From positions 62,001 to 126,000 of the forward strand of contig NZ_VSFA01000010.1 in NCBI RefSeq assembly GCF_008119785.1: DNA of 64,000 nucleotides. Direction: 5' to 3'. Below are positions 50,719 through 59,622 of the stretch, piece by piece. The notes below the pieces were generated by a model, which was not told the DNA's origin, did no database searches, and was given only the letters and a program-made list of their open reading frames with translations. Position 1 is the first letter of the stretch, and every line of letters starts with the position of its first letter. The position numbers were made by a program, and so were the translations under genes. This DNA comes from Micromonospora sp. MP36 (GTDB lineage Bacteria; Actinomycetota; Actinomycetes; Mycobacteriales; Micromonosporaceae).

Positions 50719-51429
50719 TCAGAACAAGGTCATTTCCGAGACGCTCTCCTCTCGGCGCAGCGGAACCCGGGCGATGAGGTCGGGACCGTCGTTGCGGACG
50801 TCGCCGACCGCCGGGGAGACCGGGCGGACCTCCAGCCCGGCGAGCCACTCCGGGGCCGGCGGGGCGAGCAGCGCCGCCGGCTCGCCGCCCGCGCCGAGCC
50901 AGGCGGCCCACCGCTCCCGGGGCAGCAGCAGCGGCATCCGGTCGTGCACCTCGGCCAGTTCGCCGACCGCCGGGGTGGTCAGCACGCTGAAGGTGAGCAG
51001 GTCGTGCCCCGCCGACTCCCAGAGCGACCAGATGCCCGCCAAGGCCAGCACCGACCCGTCGGTCGGCGTCATGTAGTACGGCTGCCGGCGGCCGCCCGGC
51101 TCACGGACCCACTCGTACCAGCCGTCGGCCGGCACCAGACAGCGCCGGCGGGCGAAGGACGGGGCGTACGCCCGGCTGGTGGCGACGGTCTCCGCCCGGG
51201 CGTTGATCATGCGGGCGGCGCCGGCGGCGTTGCGGGACCAGTGCGGGACCAACCCCCAGCGGCCGACGGAGAGCAGCCGGTGCCCCTCCGGCGCCAGCCG
51301 GACCAGCGGCACCGGATCGGTCGGGGCGACGTTGAAGTCCGGGCCGACCCCGCCGCCGGTCTCGTCGGACGACTCGAACAGCGCGCTCAGGTCGCCCGCG
51401 CTCCGGGTCGTCGCGTACCTCCCGCACAT
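50719..51429 (-). CDS. SRAP-domain abasic-site DNA-crosslinking protein (HMCES/YedK-type)
   Basis: A 236-residue protein beginning MCGRYATTRSAGDLSALF; Cys2 becomes the N-terminal nucleophile that forms a stable thiazolidine with abasic sites in single-stranded DNA. Conserved FNVAPTDPVPLVR, RWGLVPHW, NARAETVATSRAY, RRCLVPADGWYEW and a late HDRMPLLL are all present. It shields abasic lesions at replication forks. The ATG is 7 nt after TAGCGT, leaderless. Divergent from aroA as in mycobacteria (Rv3226c/Rv3227). Confidence 0.95.
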   Translation of the reverse strand: MCGRYATTRSAGDLSALFESSDETGGGVGPDFNVAPTDPVPLVRLAPEGHRLLSVGRWGLVPHWSRNAAGAARMINARAETVATSRAYAPSFARRRCLVPADGWYEWVREPGGRRQPYYMTPTDGSVLALAGIWSLWESAGHDLLTFSVLTTPAVGELAEVHDRMPLLLPRERWAAWLGAGGEPAALLAPPAPEWLAGLEVRPVSPAVGDVRNDGPDLIARVPLRREESVSEMTLF

Positions 51430-51436
51430 GGCGCAC

Positions 51437-51442
51437 ACGCTA
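51437..51442 (-). promoter_or_regulatory. -10 element of leaderless SRAP gene
   Basis: TAGCGT on the minus strand with a 7-nt spacer to the ATG, identical in sequence and spacing to those of the nucleotidyltransferase (25693) and hisN (53942) genes. Confidence 0.65.
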
Positions 51443-51531
51443 ACGCGCCGCCCCGGTTCCGGCTGTCCCGCCAGCCGGGAGCAGGCACGATGGGCGGTTC
51501 CACCGGTCCCGGGACTTGGCAGAATGTGAGC

Positions 51532-52833
51532 GTGGGGAACCTTACCGCGACCCGGCGACCGCAGCCGTGGACCGCACCGACCGCCAGCGACCCGGTCGGC
51601 GCCACGCTGCGCCTGCCGGGCTCCAAGTCGATGACCGCCCGGGCCCTGGTGCTCGGCGCCCTGGCCAGCGGCCCGTCGACGCTCGACCGGCCGCTGCGCG
51701 CCCGGGACACCGAGCTGATGGCCGGCGGGCTGCGCGAGCTGGGCGCGCACATGTCGATCTCGGACGACGAGCGCTGGCTCATCCGGCCGCACCGGCTGGT
51801 CGGCCCCGCCCACGTCGACGTCGGCCTGGCCGGCACGGTGATGCGCTTCCTGCCACCGGTGGCCGGGCTCGCCGAGGGGCGGGTCACCTTCGACGGCGAC
51901 CCGCAGGCCCGGGTCCGCCCGCTCGGCCCGCTGATCGGGGCGTTGCGCGCCCTCGGCGTACGCATCGACACCCCGCCGACCGGCAGCCTGCCGCTGGCGG
52001 TCCTCGGCGCCGGCCGGGTCACCGGCGGCGAGGTGGTGATCGACGCCTCCGCCTCCAGCCAGCTCGTCTCCGGGCTGCTGCTGGCCGCGCCCCGCTTCGA
52101 GCGGGGGGTGGTGGTCCGGCACGAGGGGCCGCCCGTCCCGTCCGCGCCGCACCTGCGGATGACGGTGCAGATGCTCCGGGCCGCCGGGGCGGCGGTCGAC
52201 GACGCCACCCCCGACGTCTGGGCGGTCGAGCCCGGCCCGCTGACCGGGCGGGGCTGGGAGATCGAGCCGGACCTCTCCGGTGCCGTGCCGTTCTTCGCCG
52301 CCGCGCTGGTCACCGGCGGCGAGGTGACCCTCCAGGGCTGGCCGCGCAGCAGCATGCAGCCGGTCGAGCAGCTCCGCACGCTGCTGACCCGGATGGGTGG
52401 CGAGGTGACGCTGACCACCGCCGGGTTGACCGTCCGGGGCACCGGCAGCGTGCACGGCCTGGACGCCGACCTCTCCGACGTCAGCGAGCTGACCCCGGCG
52501 CTGACCGCGCTGGCGATGCTCGCCGACTCGCCGTCCCGGCTGACCGGGATCGGGCACATCCGGGGGCACGAGACCGACCGGATCGCCGCCCTGGCCAAGG
52601 AGTTCACCGCGCTGGGCGCGGACATCACCGAGTCCGCCGACGGGCTGGAGATCCGGCCCCGCCCGCTGCGCGGCGGGACCTTCCAGACGTACGCCGACCA
52701 CCGGATGGCGCACGCCGCGGCGGTCGCCGGGCTGGCCGTCCCCGGCATCGAGGTGGACGACGTGGCGTGCACCTCGAAGACCATGCCCGAGTTCCCGGCA
52801 CTATGGTCAGGGATGGTGACCGGCAAGAGCTGA
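51532..52833 (+). CDS. aroA: 3-phosphoshikimate 1-carboxyvinyltransferase (EPSP synthase)
   Basis: A 433-residue enzyme with the family blocks LPGSKSMTARALVLGALASGPS (N-terminal Lys), DVGLAGTVMRFLPP, SASSQLVSGLLLAAPRF, and YADHRMAHAAAVAGL near the end. SKSMTAR replaces the usual SKSxTNR. It joins shikimate-3-phosphate and PEP in aromatic amino acid synthesis. CAGAAT ends 6 nt before the GTG at 51532; GTG 51526 is an alternative. The 3' end overlaps rsgA. Confidence 0.95.
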   Translation: MGNLTATRRPQPWTAPTASDPVGATLRLPGSKSMTARALVLGALASGPSTLDRPLRARDTELMAGGLRELGAHMSISDDERWLIRPHRLVGPAHVDVGLAGTVMRFLPPVAGLAEGRVTFDGDPQARVRPLGPLIGALRALGVRIDTPPTGSLPLAVLGAGRVTGGEVVIDASASSQLVSGLLLAAPRFERGVVVRHEGPPVPSAPHLRMTVQMLRAAGAAVDDATPDVWAVEPGPLTGRGWEIEPDLSGAVPFFAAALVTGGEVTLQGWPRSSMQPVEQLRTLLTRMGGEVTLTTAGLTVRGTGSVHGLDADLSDVSELTPALTALAMLADSPSRLTGIGHIRGHETDRIAALAKEFTALGADITESADGLEIRPRPLRGGTFQTYADHRMAHAAAVAGLAVPGIEVDDVACTSKTMPEFPALWSGMVTGKS

Positions 52834-53903
52834 CGCGACGGGGGGACGTCCTGGCGACCAGGCGGCGGGAGTACGACGAGGACGACGTCCGGGTCCGACC
52901 CGGGAGGTCCTCGCGTCCGCGTACCCGGACCCGGCCACGGCACGAGAACGCGGTCGACGGGTTCGTGATCGCCGTCGACCGCGGGCGGTACACCTGCGTG
53001 CTCTCCGACGCCGGGCCGGACGCCCCGACCGTCACCGCGATGCGCGCCCGCGAGCTGGGCCGCAAGTCGGTGGTGGTGGGTGACCGGGTCGGGCTGGTCG
53101 GCGACACCTCGGGTGCGCCCGGCGCGCTGGCCCGGATCGTCCGGATCGCCGAGCGCACCTCCGTGCTGCGGCGCACCGCCGAGGACGACGCGACCACCGC
53201 CGAGGGACGGCTGGAACGGGTGGTGGTGGCCAATGCCGACCAGCTCGTGATCGTCAGTGCGCTGGCCGACCCGCCGCCGCGCACCGGGTTCATCGACCGC
53301 TGCCTGGTGGCCGCGTACGACGCCGACATCGAGCCGCTGCTCTGCCTCACCAAGGCCGACCTGGCCGGGCCCGAGGCGGTCCTCGACTACTACACCGAGC
53401 TGGAACTGCCGTACGTGCTGATCCGGCCGGACTCGCCGCTGGACGCGCTGCGCGCGCTGCTGGCCGGGCGGGTCTCGGTGCTGGTCGGCCACTCCGGGGT
53501 GGGCAAGTCGACGCTGGTCAACCGCCTGGTGCCGGAGGCCGACCGGGCGGTCGGCACGGTCAGCGCCATCGGCCGGGGGCGGCACACCTCCACCAGCGCG
53601 GTGGCGCTGCGGCTGCCCGATGTCGCCGGGGGCTGGATCATCGACACCCCCGGGGTACGCAGCTTCGGGCTGGCACACGTCTCCGCGGACAGCCTGCTGC
53701 ACGGCTTCCCCGACCTGGTGGAGGCGACGGTCGACTGCCCGCCGAACTGCCCGCACACGGCCGACGCGCCGGACTGCGCGCTGGACGCCTGGGTGGCCGC
53801 CGGCAAGGCCGACCCGCGCCGGCTGGCGTCGTACCGCCGGCTGCTGGCCTCCCGCAGCGGCGAGGTCGACCCCCGCGAGCCGAGCCGGCGGGGCGAGGAG
53901 TGA
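52803..53903 (+). CDS. rsgA: Ribosome small-subunit biogenesis GTPase RsgA
   Basis: A 366-residue circularly permuted GTPase: an OB-like N-terminal domain (residues about 45-130), TKAD (G4) before GHSGVGKSTLVN (G1) and DTPGVRSFG (G3), and a zinc finger with CPPNCPHTADAPDC. It helps 30S maturation. The N-terminal 30 residues (basic REYDEDDVRVRPGRSS type) are characteristic of the actinobacterial form. The ATG at 52803 lies inside aroA (31-nt overlap) and lacks a ribosome site; a CTG in the aroA stop (CTGA, 52830) is another option. Confidence 0.93.
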   Translation: MVRDGDRQELTRRGDVLATRRREYDEDDVRVRPGRSSRPRTRTRPRHENAVDGFVIAVDRGRYTCVLSDAGPDAPTVTAMRARELGRKSVVVGDRVGLVGDTSGAPGALARIVRIAERTSVLRRTAEDDATTAEGRLERVVVANADQLVIVSALADPPPRTGFIDRCLVAAYDADIEPLLCLTKADLAGPEAVLDYYTELELPYVLIRPDSPLDALRALLAGRVSVLVGHSGVGKSTLVNRLVPEADRAVGTVSAIGRGRHTSTSAVALRLPDVAGGWIIDTPGVRSFGLAHVSADSLLHGFPDLVEATVDCPPNCPHTADAPDCALDAWVAAGKADPRRLASYRRLLASRSGEVDPREPSRRGEE

Positions 53904-53954
53904 GCCGGTGGGCCCCGGCGACCCGGCGGCGGGTTGACCGTTAGCGTGTCCGGC

Positions 53955-54764
53955 ATGACCGGGTACGCCGACGATCTCGCCCTCGCCCACCTGCTCGCCG
54001 ACGCCGCCGACGCCGTCTCCACGGCCCGGTTCGGCGCCCTCGACCTGCGGGTCGAGGCCAAGCCCGACCTCACCCCGGTCTCCGACGCGGACACCGCCGT
54101 CGAGCGGCGGATCCGGGACCTGCTGGCCGAGCACCGGCCGGGTGACGGCCTGCTCGGCGAGGAGTACGGCGAGCAGCCCGCCACTGGCGCGGACGGGCGG
54201 CGCTGGGTGGTCGACCCGATCGACGGCACCAAGAACTTCGTCCGGGGCGTACCGATCTGGGCCACCCTGATCGCCCTGCTGGAAGGGGACCGCCCGGTCC
54301 TCGGCCTGGTCTCCGCTCCGGCGCTGGGGCGGCGCTGGTGGGCCGCCCTCGGCGCGGGCGCGTACGCCGGCCCCGACCTGGCCACCGGGGCGCCGATCCG
54401 GGTCTCCGCGGTCGGCGCGCTGGCCGATGCCAGCTTCTGCTACTCCTCGCTGACCGGGTGGGAGGAGGCGGGCCGGCTGGACGCCGTCCTGCAGGTCATG
54501 CGGGACGCCTGGCGCAGCCGGGCGTACGGCGACTTCTACGGCTACATGCTGCTGGCCGAGGGGGCGCTGGACGTGATGGTGGAGCCGGAGCTGTCGCTCT
54601 GGGACATCGCCGCGCTGGTCCCGATCGTCACCGAGGCGGGCGGGACGTTCACGGACCTGTCCGGCCGCCCGGCGCCGGCCGGCGGGGAGAACAGCGCGAT
54701 CGCGACCAACGGAGCGCTGCACGGCGACATCCTGGCCCGGCTCGGCCGGCCGGCCGTACGCTGA
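53955..54764 (+). CDS. hisN: Inositol monophosphatase-family histidinol phosphatase
   Basis: A 269-residue FIG/IMPase-fold phosphatase: GEEYGE (first metal Glu), WVVDPIDGTKNFVRG (the D-x-I/L-D-G-T motif) and LWDIAALVPIVTEAGG. It is the actinobacterial HisN type that removes phosphate from histidinol phosphate, though inositol phosphatase activity is possible. TAGCGT ends 7 nt before the ATG (53942-53947) with no ribosome site: leaderless. Earlier in-frame GTG codons would place this promoter inside the gene. Confidence 0.88.
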   Translation: MTGYADDLALAHLLADAADAVSTARFGALDLRVEAKPDLTPVSDADTAVERRIRDLLAEHRPGDGLLGEEYGEQPATGADGRRWVVDPIDGTKNFVRGVPIWATLIALLEGDRPVLGLVSAPALGRRWWAALGAGAYAGPDLATGAPIRVSAVGALADASFCYSSLTGWEEAGRLDAVLQVMRDAWRSRAYGDFYGYMLLAEGALDVMVEPELSLWDIAALVPIVTEAGGTFTDLSGRPAPAGGENSAIATNGALHGDILARLGRPAVR

Positions 54765-54791
54765 CCCGCCGGTAGCCTCTATCCTCGCCAG

Positions 54792-55715
54792 GTGGTGTCC
54801 TCCGGTTGGTGCTTCCTCGCGGCCATGATCGTCGCGTACGGCTTCGCCAACCTCCTCCAGTCGGTGGCCGCGGCGCGGACCACGGTGCACCACACCTTCG
54901 ACCCCGGGCTGCTGCTCCGGCTGGCCAGCCACCGCACCTACCTGGTCGGCCTGCTGTGCCAGGTCACCGGTTTCGTGCTGGCCTTCCTGGCCCGGCGCGA
55001 CCTGCCGCTCTTCCTGGTCCAGGCCAGCGTGGCGGCCGGCCTCGGGGTGACCGCCCTGCTCGGCGTGCTGGTGCTCAAGTGGCGGCTGCCGGCCGCCGAG
55101 ATCGCGCTGCTCGGGCTGCTCTTCGGCGGGATCACCGCGCTGGTGCTGGCCGCCCAGCCGGCGCCGTCGCGACAACTCGGCGCCACCGGGCTGATCGGCC
55201 TGGCGGCGGCGCTCGGCGTAATCGGTGTGCTCGGCTTCTTCGCCGCCCGGCTGCACGGCGCGCCCGGCTCGGTGGCGCTCGGCTCGCTGGCCGGGATGGC
55301 GTTCTCCGCCGCGGCGGTGGCCGCCCGGCCGCTCGCCTCGGCCGACACCGCGGAGGCGTTCGTCCGCGACCCGCTGCTCTACCTGCTGATCGCCCACTCG
55401 GTGGTCGGGCAGCTGCTGCTCGGCCTGGCGATGCAGCGCGGCTCCACCACGGCGGCGGTGGCCGCGATGGACGCGGCCGGGGCGGTGCCCGCGGCGATCA
55501 TCGGCCTGCTGCTGCTCAACGACCGGATCTGGCCGGGGCGGGAGTGGCTGGCCGGGATCGGCTTCCTGGCCACCCTGGTGTCGGTGGTGGGCCTGACCCG
55601 GTACGCCGAGCCGCAGCACCACCACGCGGTGGCTCGCGACCGGGAGCGCCCGATGATCGGCGCCGGCGCCGTCGTCCGGCCCCGCCACTGGGCCGGCCCG
55701 GAGTCCGGCCGCTGA
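54792..55715 (+). CDS. EamA/DMT-like integral membrane protein
   Basis: A 307-residue protein with nine or ten hydrophobic segments and a polar His-rich C-terminus (EPQHHHAVARDRERP). The fold resembles drug/metabolite transporter proteins of the EamA type, with the pattern PAAEIALLGLLFGG and AVPAAIIGLLLLND. It may export a metabolite; direction and substrate are unknown. TATCCT ends 6 nt before the GTG (leaderless). It converges with the glycosyltransferase gene with a 1-nt gap. Confidence 0.78.
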   Translation: MVSSGWCFLAAMIVAYGFANLLQSVAAARTTVHHTFDPGLLLRLASHRTYLVGLLCQVTGFVLAFLARRDLPLFLVQASVAAGLGVTALLGVLVLKWRLPAAEIALLGLLFGGITALVLAAQPAPSRQLGATGLIGLAAALGVIGVLGFFAARLHGAPGSVALGSLAGMAFSAAAVAARPLASADTAEAFVRDPLLYLLIAHSVVGQLLLGLAMQRGSTTAAVAAMDAAGAVPAAIIGLLLLNDRIWPGREWLAGIGFLATLVSVVGLTRYAEPQHHHAVARDRERPMIGAGAVVRPRHWAGPESGR

Positions 55716-55716
55716 G

Positions 55717-56913
55717 TCAGGCCGCCTCCACCGGCTTGCGCCGGGCGACCACCCGTTCGTAGAGCCGCTCCAGCGCCCCGGCCGTCCGCTCCCAGGTGTA
55801 GCTGCACCGGACCCGGTCCACCGCGGCGTGCCCGTACGCGAACCGCCCGGCGTTGTCGGCCAGCAGCCGGCGCAGGGTGACCCCGAGGGCCCGCACGTCG
55901 CCGGGCGGGACCAGCCGCCCGGTCACCTCGTCGACCACCGCGTCGGCGATGCCGCCCATCGCGTAGCCGACCACCGGCACGCCGCAGGCCATCGCCTCCA
56001 GCGACACCCGCCCGGCCGACGAGTAGTGCGGGGTGCAGGCGACCACGTCGGCGGAGCGGTACCAGGTGGCCATCTGGTCGTGCGGGACCGTGCCCACCAG
56101 CTTCACCTGCTCGGCCACCCCGGTCTGCTCGGCCAGCTCGCGCAGCCGGCGCGCCTCCGCGTGGTCGGCGAGCCGCTCGGCGGGCGGGCCGCCGGCGATC
56201 ACCAGCTCGGCGTCGCCGACCAGTCGCATCGCCCGGACCAGGTCCTCGTGGCCGTGGGCCGGGGAGAGCCCGCCGACGGAGAGGATGCGGGAGCGCTGGT
56301 CCCGGGGCGCCGCCTCGCCGTCCGGGTGGAACTGCGCGGTGTCCACCCCGGTCGGCACCATCGCCACGGAGGTGCGCTGCAGCCCCATCCGGGTCAGCTC
56401 GTCGACCTCGTCGTTGCACTGGGCGACCGCGATGTCCACCGCCCGGGTCAGCGCCCGTTCCAGCGGGATCCGCTCCCCCGGCCCGTCGTACCGCTGGCCG
56501 AGGTGGCGCAGTTGCTCGACGCCGAGCGAGTGGAAGGTCTGCACGACCGGGATGTCGGTCTCGCGTACGCCGTGCGCGGCGGCCAGGCCGCCGACCCAGT
56601 AGTGCCCGTGCACCACGTCGGGCGTCCAGTCATCCGACCACCGCTGCGCCAGCCAGCGACCGAACTCGGCCACGTGCGGCACCAGCGCGGCGGTGGGCAA
56701 CGAGGTGGGCGGACCGACCGGCACCCGCTCCAGCCGGTAGCCGTCCAGCTCGACCCGCTCCGGCTGCCCCGGCTCGTCGCGGCGCTCGTAGACCCGGACG
56801 TCGTGACCCCGTGCGGCGAGTTCGGCCGCCACCCGCGCGATGTGCTGGTGGGTGCCGACGGTGGGACCGTCGACGGACGGGCCGGCGTGCGCGCACACTA
56901 GGCCGACGCGCAT
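55717..56913 (-). CDS. GT4-family glycosyltransferase
   Basis: A 398-residue GT-B enzyme: N-terminal MRVGLVCAHAGPSVDGPTVGTHQHIARVA, the acceptor-side HGHYWVGGLAA, and the C-terminal domain with LSVGGLSPAHGHEDLVRA, GTVPHDQM and SSAGRVSLEAMACGVPVVGYA (EX7E-like). The pattern is that of retaining sugar-nucleotide transferases such as sucrose-phosphate-synthase-like or mannosyltransferases. The ATG follows GGAGGTGCACC. A GATAGAAC motif about 20 nt upstream may be its -10. Acceptor unknown. Confidence 0.88.
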   Translation of the reverse strand: MRVGLVCAHAGPSVDGPTVGTHQHIARVAAELAARGHDVRVYERRDEPGQPERVELDGYRLERVPVGPPTSLPTAALVPHVAEFGRWLAQRWSDDWTPDVVHGHYWVGGLAAAHGVRETDIPVVQTFHSLGVEQLRHLGQRYDGPGERIPLERALTRAVDIAVAQCNDEVDELTRMGLQRTSVAMVPTGVDTAQFHPDGEAAPRDQRSRILSVGGLSPAHGHEDLVRAMRLVGDAELVIAGGPPAERLADHAEARRLRELAEQTGVAEQVKLVGTVPHDQMATWYRSADVVACTPHYSSAGRVSLEAMACGVPVVGYAMGGIADAVVDEVTGRLVPPGDVRALGVTLRRLLADNAGRFAYGHAAVDRVRCSYTWERTAGALERLYERVVARRKPVEAA

Positions 56914-57147
56914 GGTGCACCTCCATGCGTTCTATCGAGCGGTGGTCCTCCGGTCAGAGGGTCCCATTAACCCGGCCCTGCTGCGCCGAAACCTGGCAGA
57001 TCGGGATCGGACCGACGCACCCGGCGCGAGGGTGGCCAGCGGGACGTTCCGCCGGCTTCGCGACTCCTGCCCGGAACCGCCCCGGCGCCCCGCGATCCGG
57101 GCTGTCCCGGCCGCATGATCGCCCCCGACCGGGGGTACCGGCGGAGC

Positions 57148-58146
57148 ATGCCGCTCACCCGCGACCTCGGCGACGCCACGGTGGTGATCACCGGCGCGTC
57201 CAGCGGCATCGGCGCGGCCACCGCGTACGAGCTGGCCCGGCGGGGCGCCGACGTGGTGCTGGCGGCCCGGACCGAGGAGGCGCTGCGCCAGGTCGCCGAG
57301 CGCTGCCGGCGACTGGGCGGGCAGGCGCTAGTCGTACCCACGGATGTGACCGACCCGGTGGCCGTGGAGCGGCTCGCGGCGCGGGCGGCCGCGGAGTTCG
57401 GCCGGATCGACGCCTGGATCAACAACGCCGCGGTGAGCGCGGTGGGGCTCTTCGACGAGATCCCGGTGGAGGAGTTCCGCCGGGTCGTGGCGGTGAACCT
57501 GCTCGGCACGGTGCATGGGACGAAGGCGGCGCTGCCCTGGCTCGAGGCGGCCGGCGGCGGGGTCCTGGTCAACAACGCATCCGTGCTGGCCGAGGTGGCG
57601 ATGCCCTACCAGTCCGCGTACAACGCGACGAAGCACGGCATCCGCGGGCTGGCCGACACGGTCCGGCAGGAGCTGCGGGTCACCGGCCGCGGCAACATCT
57701 CCATCTGCACGGTGCTGCCGGCCAGCATCGACACCCCGTTCTTCCGGCACGCCGCCAACCACAGCCGGCACGAGCTGACCCCGCCCCCACCGGTCTACCC
57801 GCCGGAGGTGGTGGCCGAGACGATCGTGCGACTGCTGCGCCGGCCCCGTCGTGAGGCGTACGCCGGGGGCGCGGCCCGGCTGTTCGGGCTGCAGTGGCGG
57901 CTCGCGCCGGCGCTGGCCGAGCGAATGCTCGGCTGGTACACCGCCCGCACCCAGTTCGGCCCGGGCGTACGCCTGCCCAGCACCGGCAACGTGTTCACGC
58001 CGGACGCGGCGGCCGAGCGGACCGGCGGTTGGCACGGCCGGCGGCGCCAGCTGGTCCGGATCACGGCGGCGTTCGGGCTGGCCGCGGCGGGCACCGCCGT
58101 GGGCACCCTGGCCGCCCTGACCCGACGCGCGCGGGTGGACCGCTGA
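57148..58146 (+). CDS. SDR-family oxidoreductase with C-terminal anchor
   Basis: A 332-residue classical SDR: VVITGASSGIGAATA (TGxxxGxG), NNAAVSAVG, and the catalytic Ser (NNASVL) with YNATK (YxxxK) all present. A 60-residue C-terminal extension ends in a hydrophobic helix (AAFGLAAAGTAVGTLAAL), so the enzyme is membrane-attached. NADPH preference is suggested by Arg in the AARTEEAL turn. It shares a base pair overlap (TGATG) with the next gene. Confidence 0.88.
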   Translation: MPLTRDLGDATVVITGASSGIGAATAYELARRGADVVLAARTEEALRQVAERCRRLGGQALVVPTDVTDPVAVERLAARAAAEFGRIDAWINNAAVSAVGLFDEIPVEEFRRVVAVNLLGTVHGTKAALPWLEAAGGGVLVNNASVLAEVAMPYQSAYNATKHGIRGLADTVRQELRVTGRGNISICTVLPASIDTPFFRHAANHSRHELTPPPPVYPPEVVAETIVRLLRRPRREAYAGGAARLFGLQWRLAPALAERMLGWYTARTQFGPGVRLPSTGNVFTPDAAAERTGGWHGRRRQLVRITAAFGLAAAGTAVGTLAALTRRARVDR

Positions 58147-58934
58147 TGAAGCGCATCGACCGGCCGGATGCGGGGGTCGGGCCGGGCATGCACAATGGGA
58201 CGATCATGCCGACGGATGTGCGCTGCCTGGTGGAGACGGATGACTCCTCCGCGGTCGTCAGGCTGACCGGCGTGCTCGACCTGGCCGGCGTCGACACCGT
58301 CCGGGAGGCGCTGCTCGCCCGGCTCTGGCAGCGGCCGGGCCCAGTGATCGTCGACCTGTCCGGGGTCGTGATCGCCGAGCCGGGGGCCCGCGCCGCCGTC
58401 GACGACGTGTACCGCACGGTGGCCGACTGGCCGGCCGCCGGCGTGCTGGTGCTCGACCCGGCGGGCCGCGCCGGTGACGCCGCCCCGGTCTACCCGTCCC
58501 TGGACGAGGCGCAGGCCGCGTTGGCCGACGCGCCGCTCGCGGCGGTGCTGACCGCGGACCTGCCCCCGGTGGTGGGGTCGGCCCGCGAGGTCCGCGCGCT
58601 GGTCACCGACGGCTGCGCGCGGTGGGGGGTGCCGGAGCTGGCCGAGCCGGGCTGCATCGCGGTCACCGAGATGGTGAACAACGTGGTCGCCCACGCCGGG
58701 ACGCCGATGACCGTCCGGGTGGCCCCGCAGGACAGCGCCCTGCACCTGGCGGTCGGCGACCACTCGGCGCGGCGGCCCGCGTACGCCGGGCTGGCCCCGC
58801 TCACCTCGACCGGTGGCCGCGGGCTGCTGCTCATCGACACGCTCGCCCGGCGGTGGGGCACCACCCCGCTGCCGGACGGCAAGGTCGTCTGGTGCGTCCT
58901 GCACGCCGAGGACGAGGCGGCCTTCCGCGGCTGA
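58146..58934 (+). CDS. STAS-like plus HATPase anti-sigma-type protein
   Basis: A 262-residue fusion: an N-terminal anti-sigma antagonist-like STAS domain (about 25-120, LVETDDSSAVVRLTGVLDLAG, VIVDLSGVVI) and a C-terminal RsbW-like HATPase (AVTEMVNNVVAHAGTP, GDHSARRP, STGGRGLLLIDTLA). Fusing an antagonist and an anti-sigma-type ATPase suggests a self-contained partner-switching module. The start is uncertain: ATG 58146 (TGATG overlap) or ATG 58206. Confidence 0.75.
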   Translation: MKRIDRPDAGVGPGMHNGTIMPTDVRCLVETDDSSAVVRLTGVLDLAGVDTVREALLARLWQRPGPVIVDLSGVVIAEPGARAAVDDVYRTVADWPAAGVLVLDPAGRAGDAAPVYPSLDEAQAALADAPLAAVLTADLPPVVGSAREVRALVTDGCARWGVPELAEPGCIAVTEMVNNVVAHAGTPMTVRVAPQDSALHLAVGDHSARRPAYAGLAPLTSTGGRGLLLIDTLARRWGTTPLPDGKVVWCVLHAEDEAAFRG

Positions 58935-59010
58935 CCGGCGATCGAGCCCGGCATCCTGGCCGGATCGCCCAGTTTCCGTCCGTTCCTCCCGATCCACGCC
59001 GCCGGACCCG

Positions 59011-59036
59011 GTTAATGCGGTCAGCTCGGTGGGTAG
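59011..59036 (+). promoter_or_regulatory. SigB-type promoter of the DUF5709 gene
   Basis: GTTAAT at 59011 and GGGTAG at 59031-59036 with 14 bp between (GTTA-N16-GGGTAG) fit the actinobacterial SigB/SigF class (GTTT-N14-16-GGGTAT). GGGTAG ends 9 nt before the ATG. Confidence 0.5.
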
Positions 59037-59045
59037 TGACCGGTC

Positions 59046-59621
59046 ATGCGCGACGACGACTACCCCACCCCCGTGTCCGACCCGGAGGCGGAGGGCCTGC
59101 CCGACACCGCCGACGACGACTCCACGGCCAAGGACGACGTGCTGACCGGGCGGGAGGCGGACGGTCCCGAGCCGGCCCAGCTCCCGGGTGACCGCGACCC
59201 GGTGGCCGTGGACCGGTTCGGGACCACCGCCGAGGAGCAGCTCGACGGCGAGTCGCTGGACTACAAGCTCCAGCGCGAGGTGTACGAGCGGCCCGCCGAC
59301 GATCCGCTCGCCGGCCCGGTCGACCCGGACATCGCCGCGGAGGCGGACAGCGACGAGGCCGCCGCGCAGGCCCAGTTCGACGCCGACGTGATGGACCCGG
59401 GCCCCACCTCCGACCCGCACTCGCCGGTCTCGCTCTACGACCACGGCCAGCTCGGTGCCGTCGCCGACCACCAGGTGGGCCGGCTGGTCGAACCGGACGA
59501 GGGCGCGCACACCGACCAGGAGACGGACAACATCGGCTACGACGCGGGCGCGGCCGGTGGTGGGGCGACCGCCGAGGAGCTGGCCGTGCACGAGACCCGC
59601 CCGCCGGAGGCGACCCCGTGA
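59046..59621 (+). CDS. DUF5709-type acidic protein
   Basis: A 191-residue acidic, Asp/Glu/Ala-rich, probably disordered protein with repeated short motifs (EEQLDGESLDYKLQREVYER, DPDIAAEADSDEAAAQAQ, SLYDHGQLGAVADHQVGRLV). It matches the DUF5709 family I recall from actinomycetes, often stress-induced. No signal peptide or helix bundle is visible. A SigB-type promoter lies directly before it. It is convergent with the response-regulator gene (1-nt gap). Confidence 0.75.
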   Translation: MRDDDYPTPVSDPEAEGLPDTADDDSTAKDDVLTGREADGPEPAQLPGDRDPVAVDRFGTTAEEQLDGESLDYKLQREVYERPADDPLAGPVDPDIAAEADSDEAAAQAQFDADVMDPGPTSDPHSPVSLYDHGQLGAVADHQVGRLVEPDEGAHTDQETDNIGYDAGAAGGGATAEELAVHETRPPEATP

Positions 59622-59622
59622 C

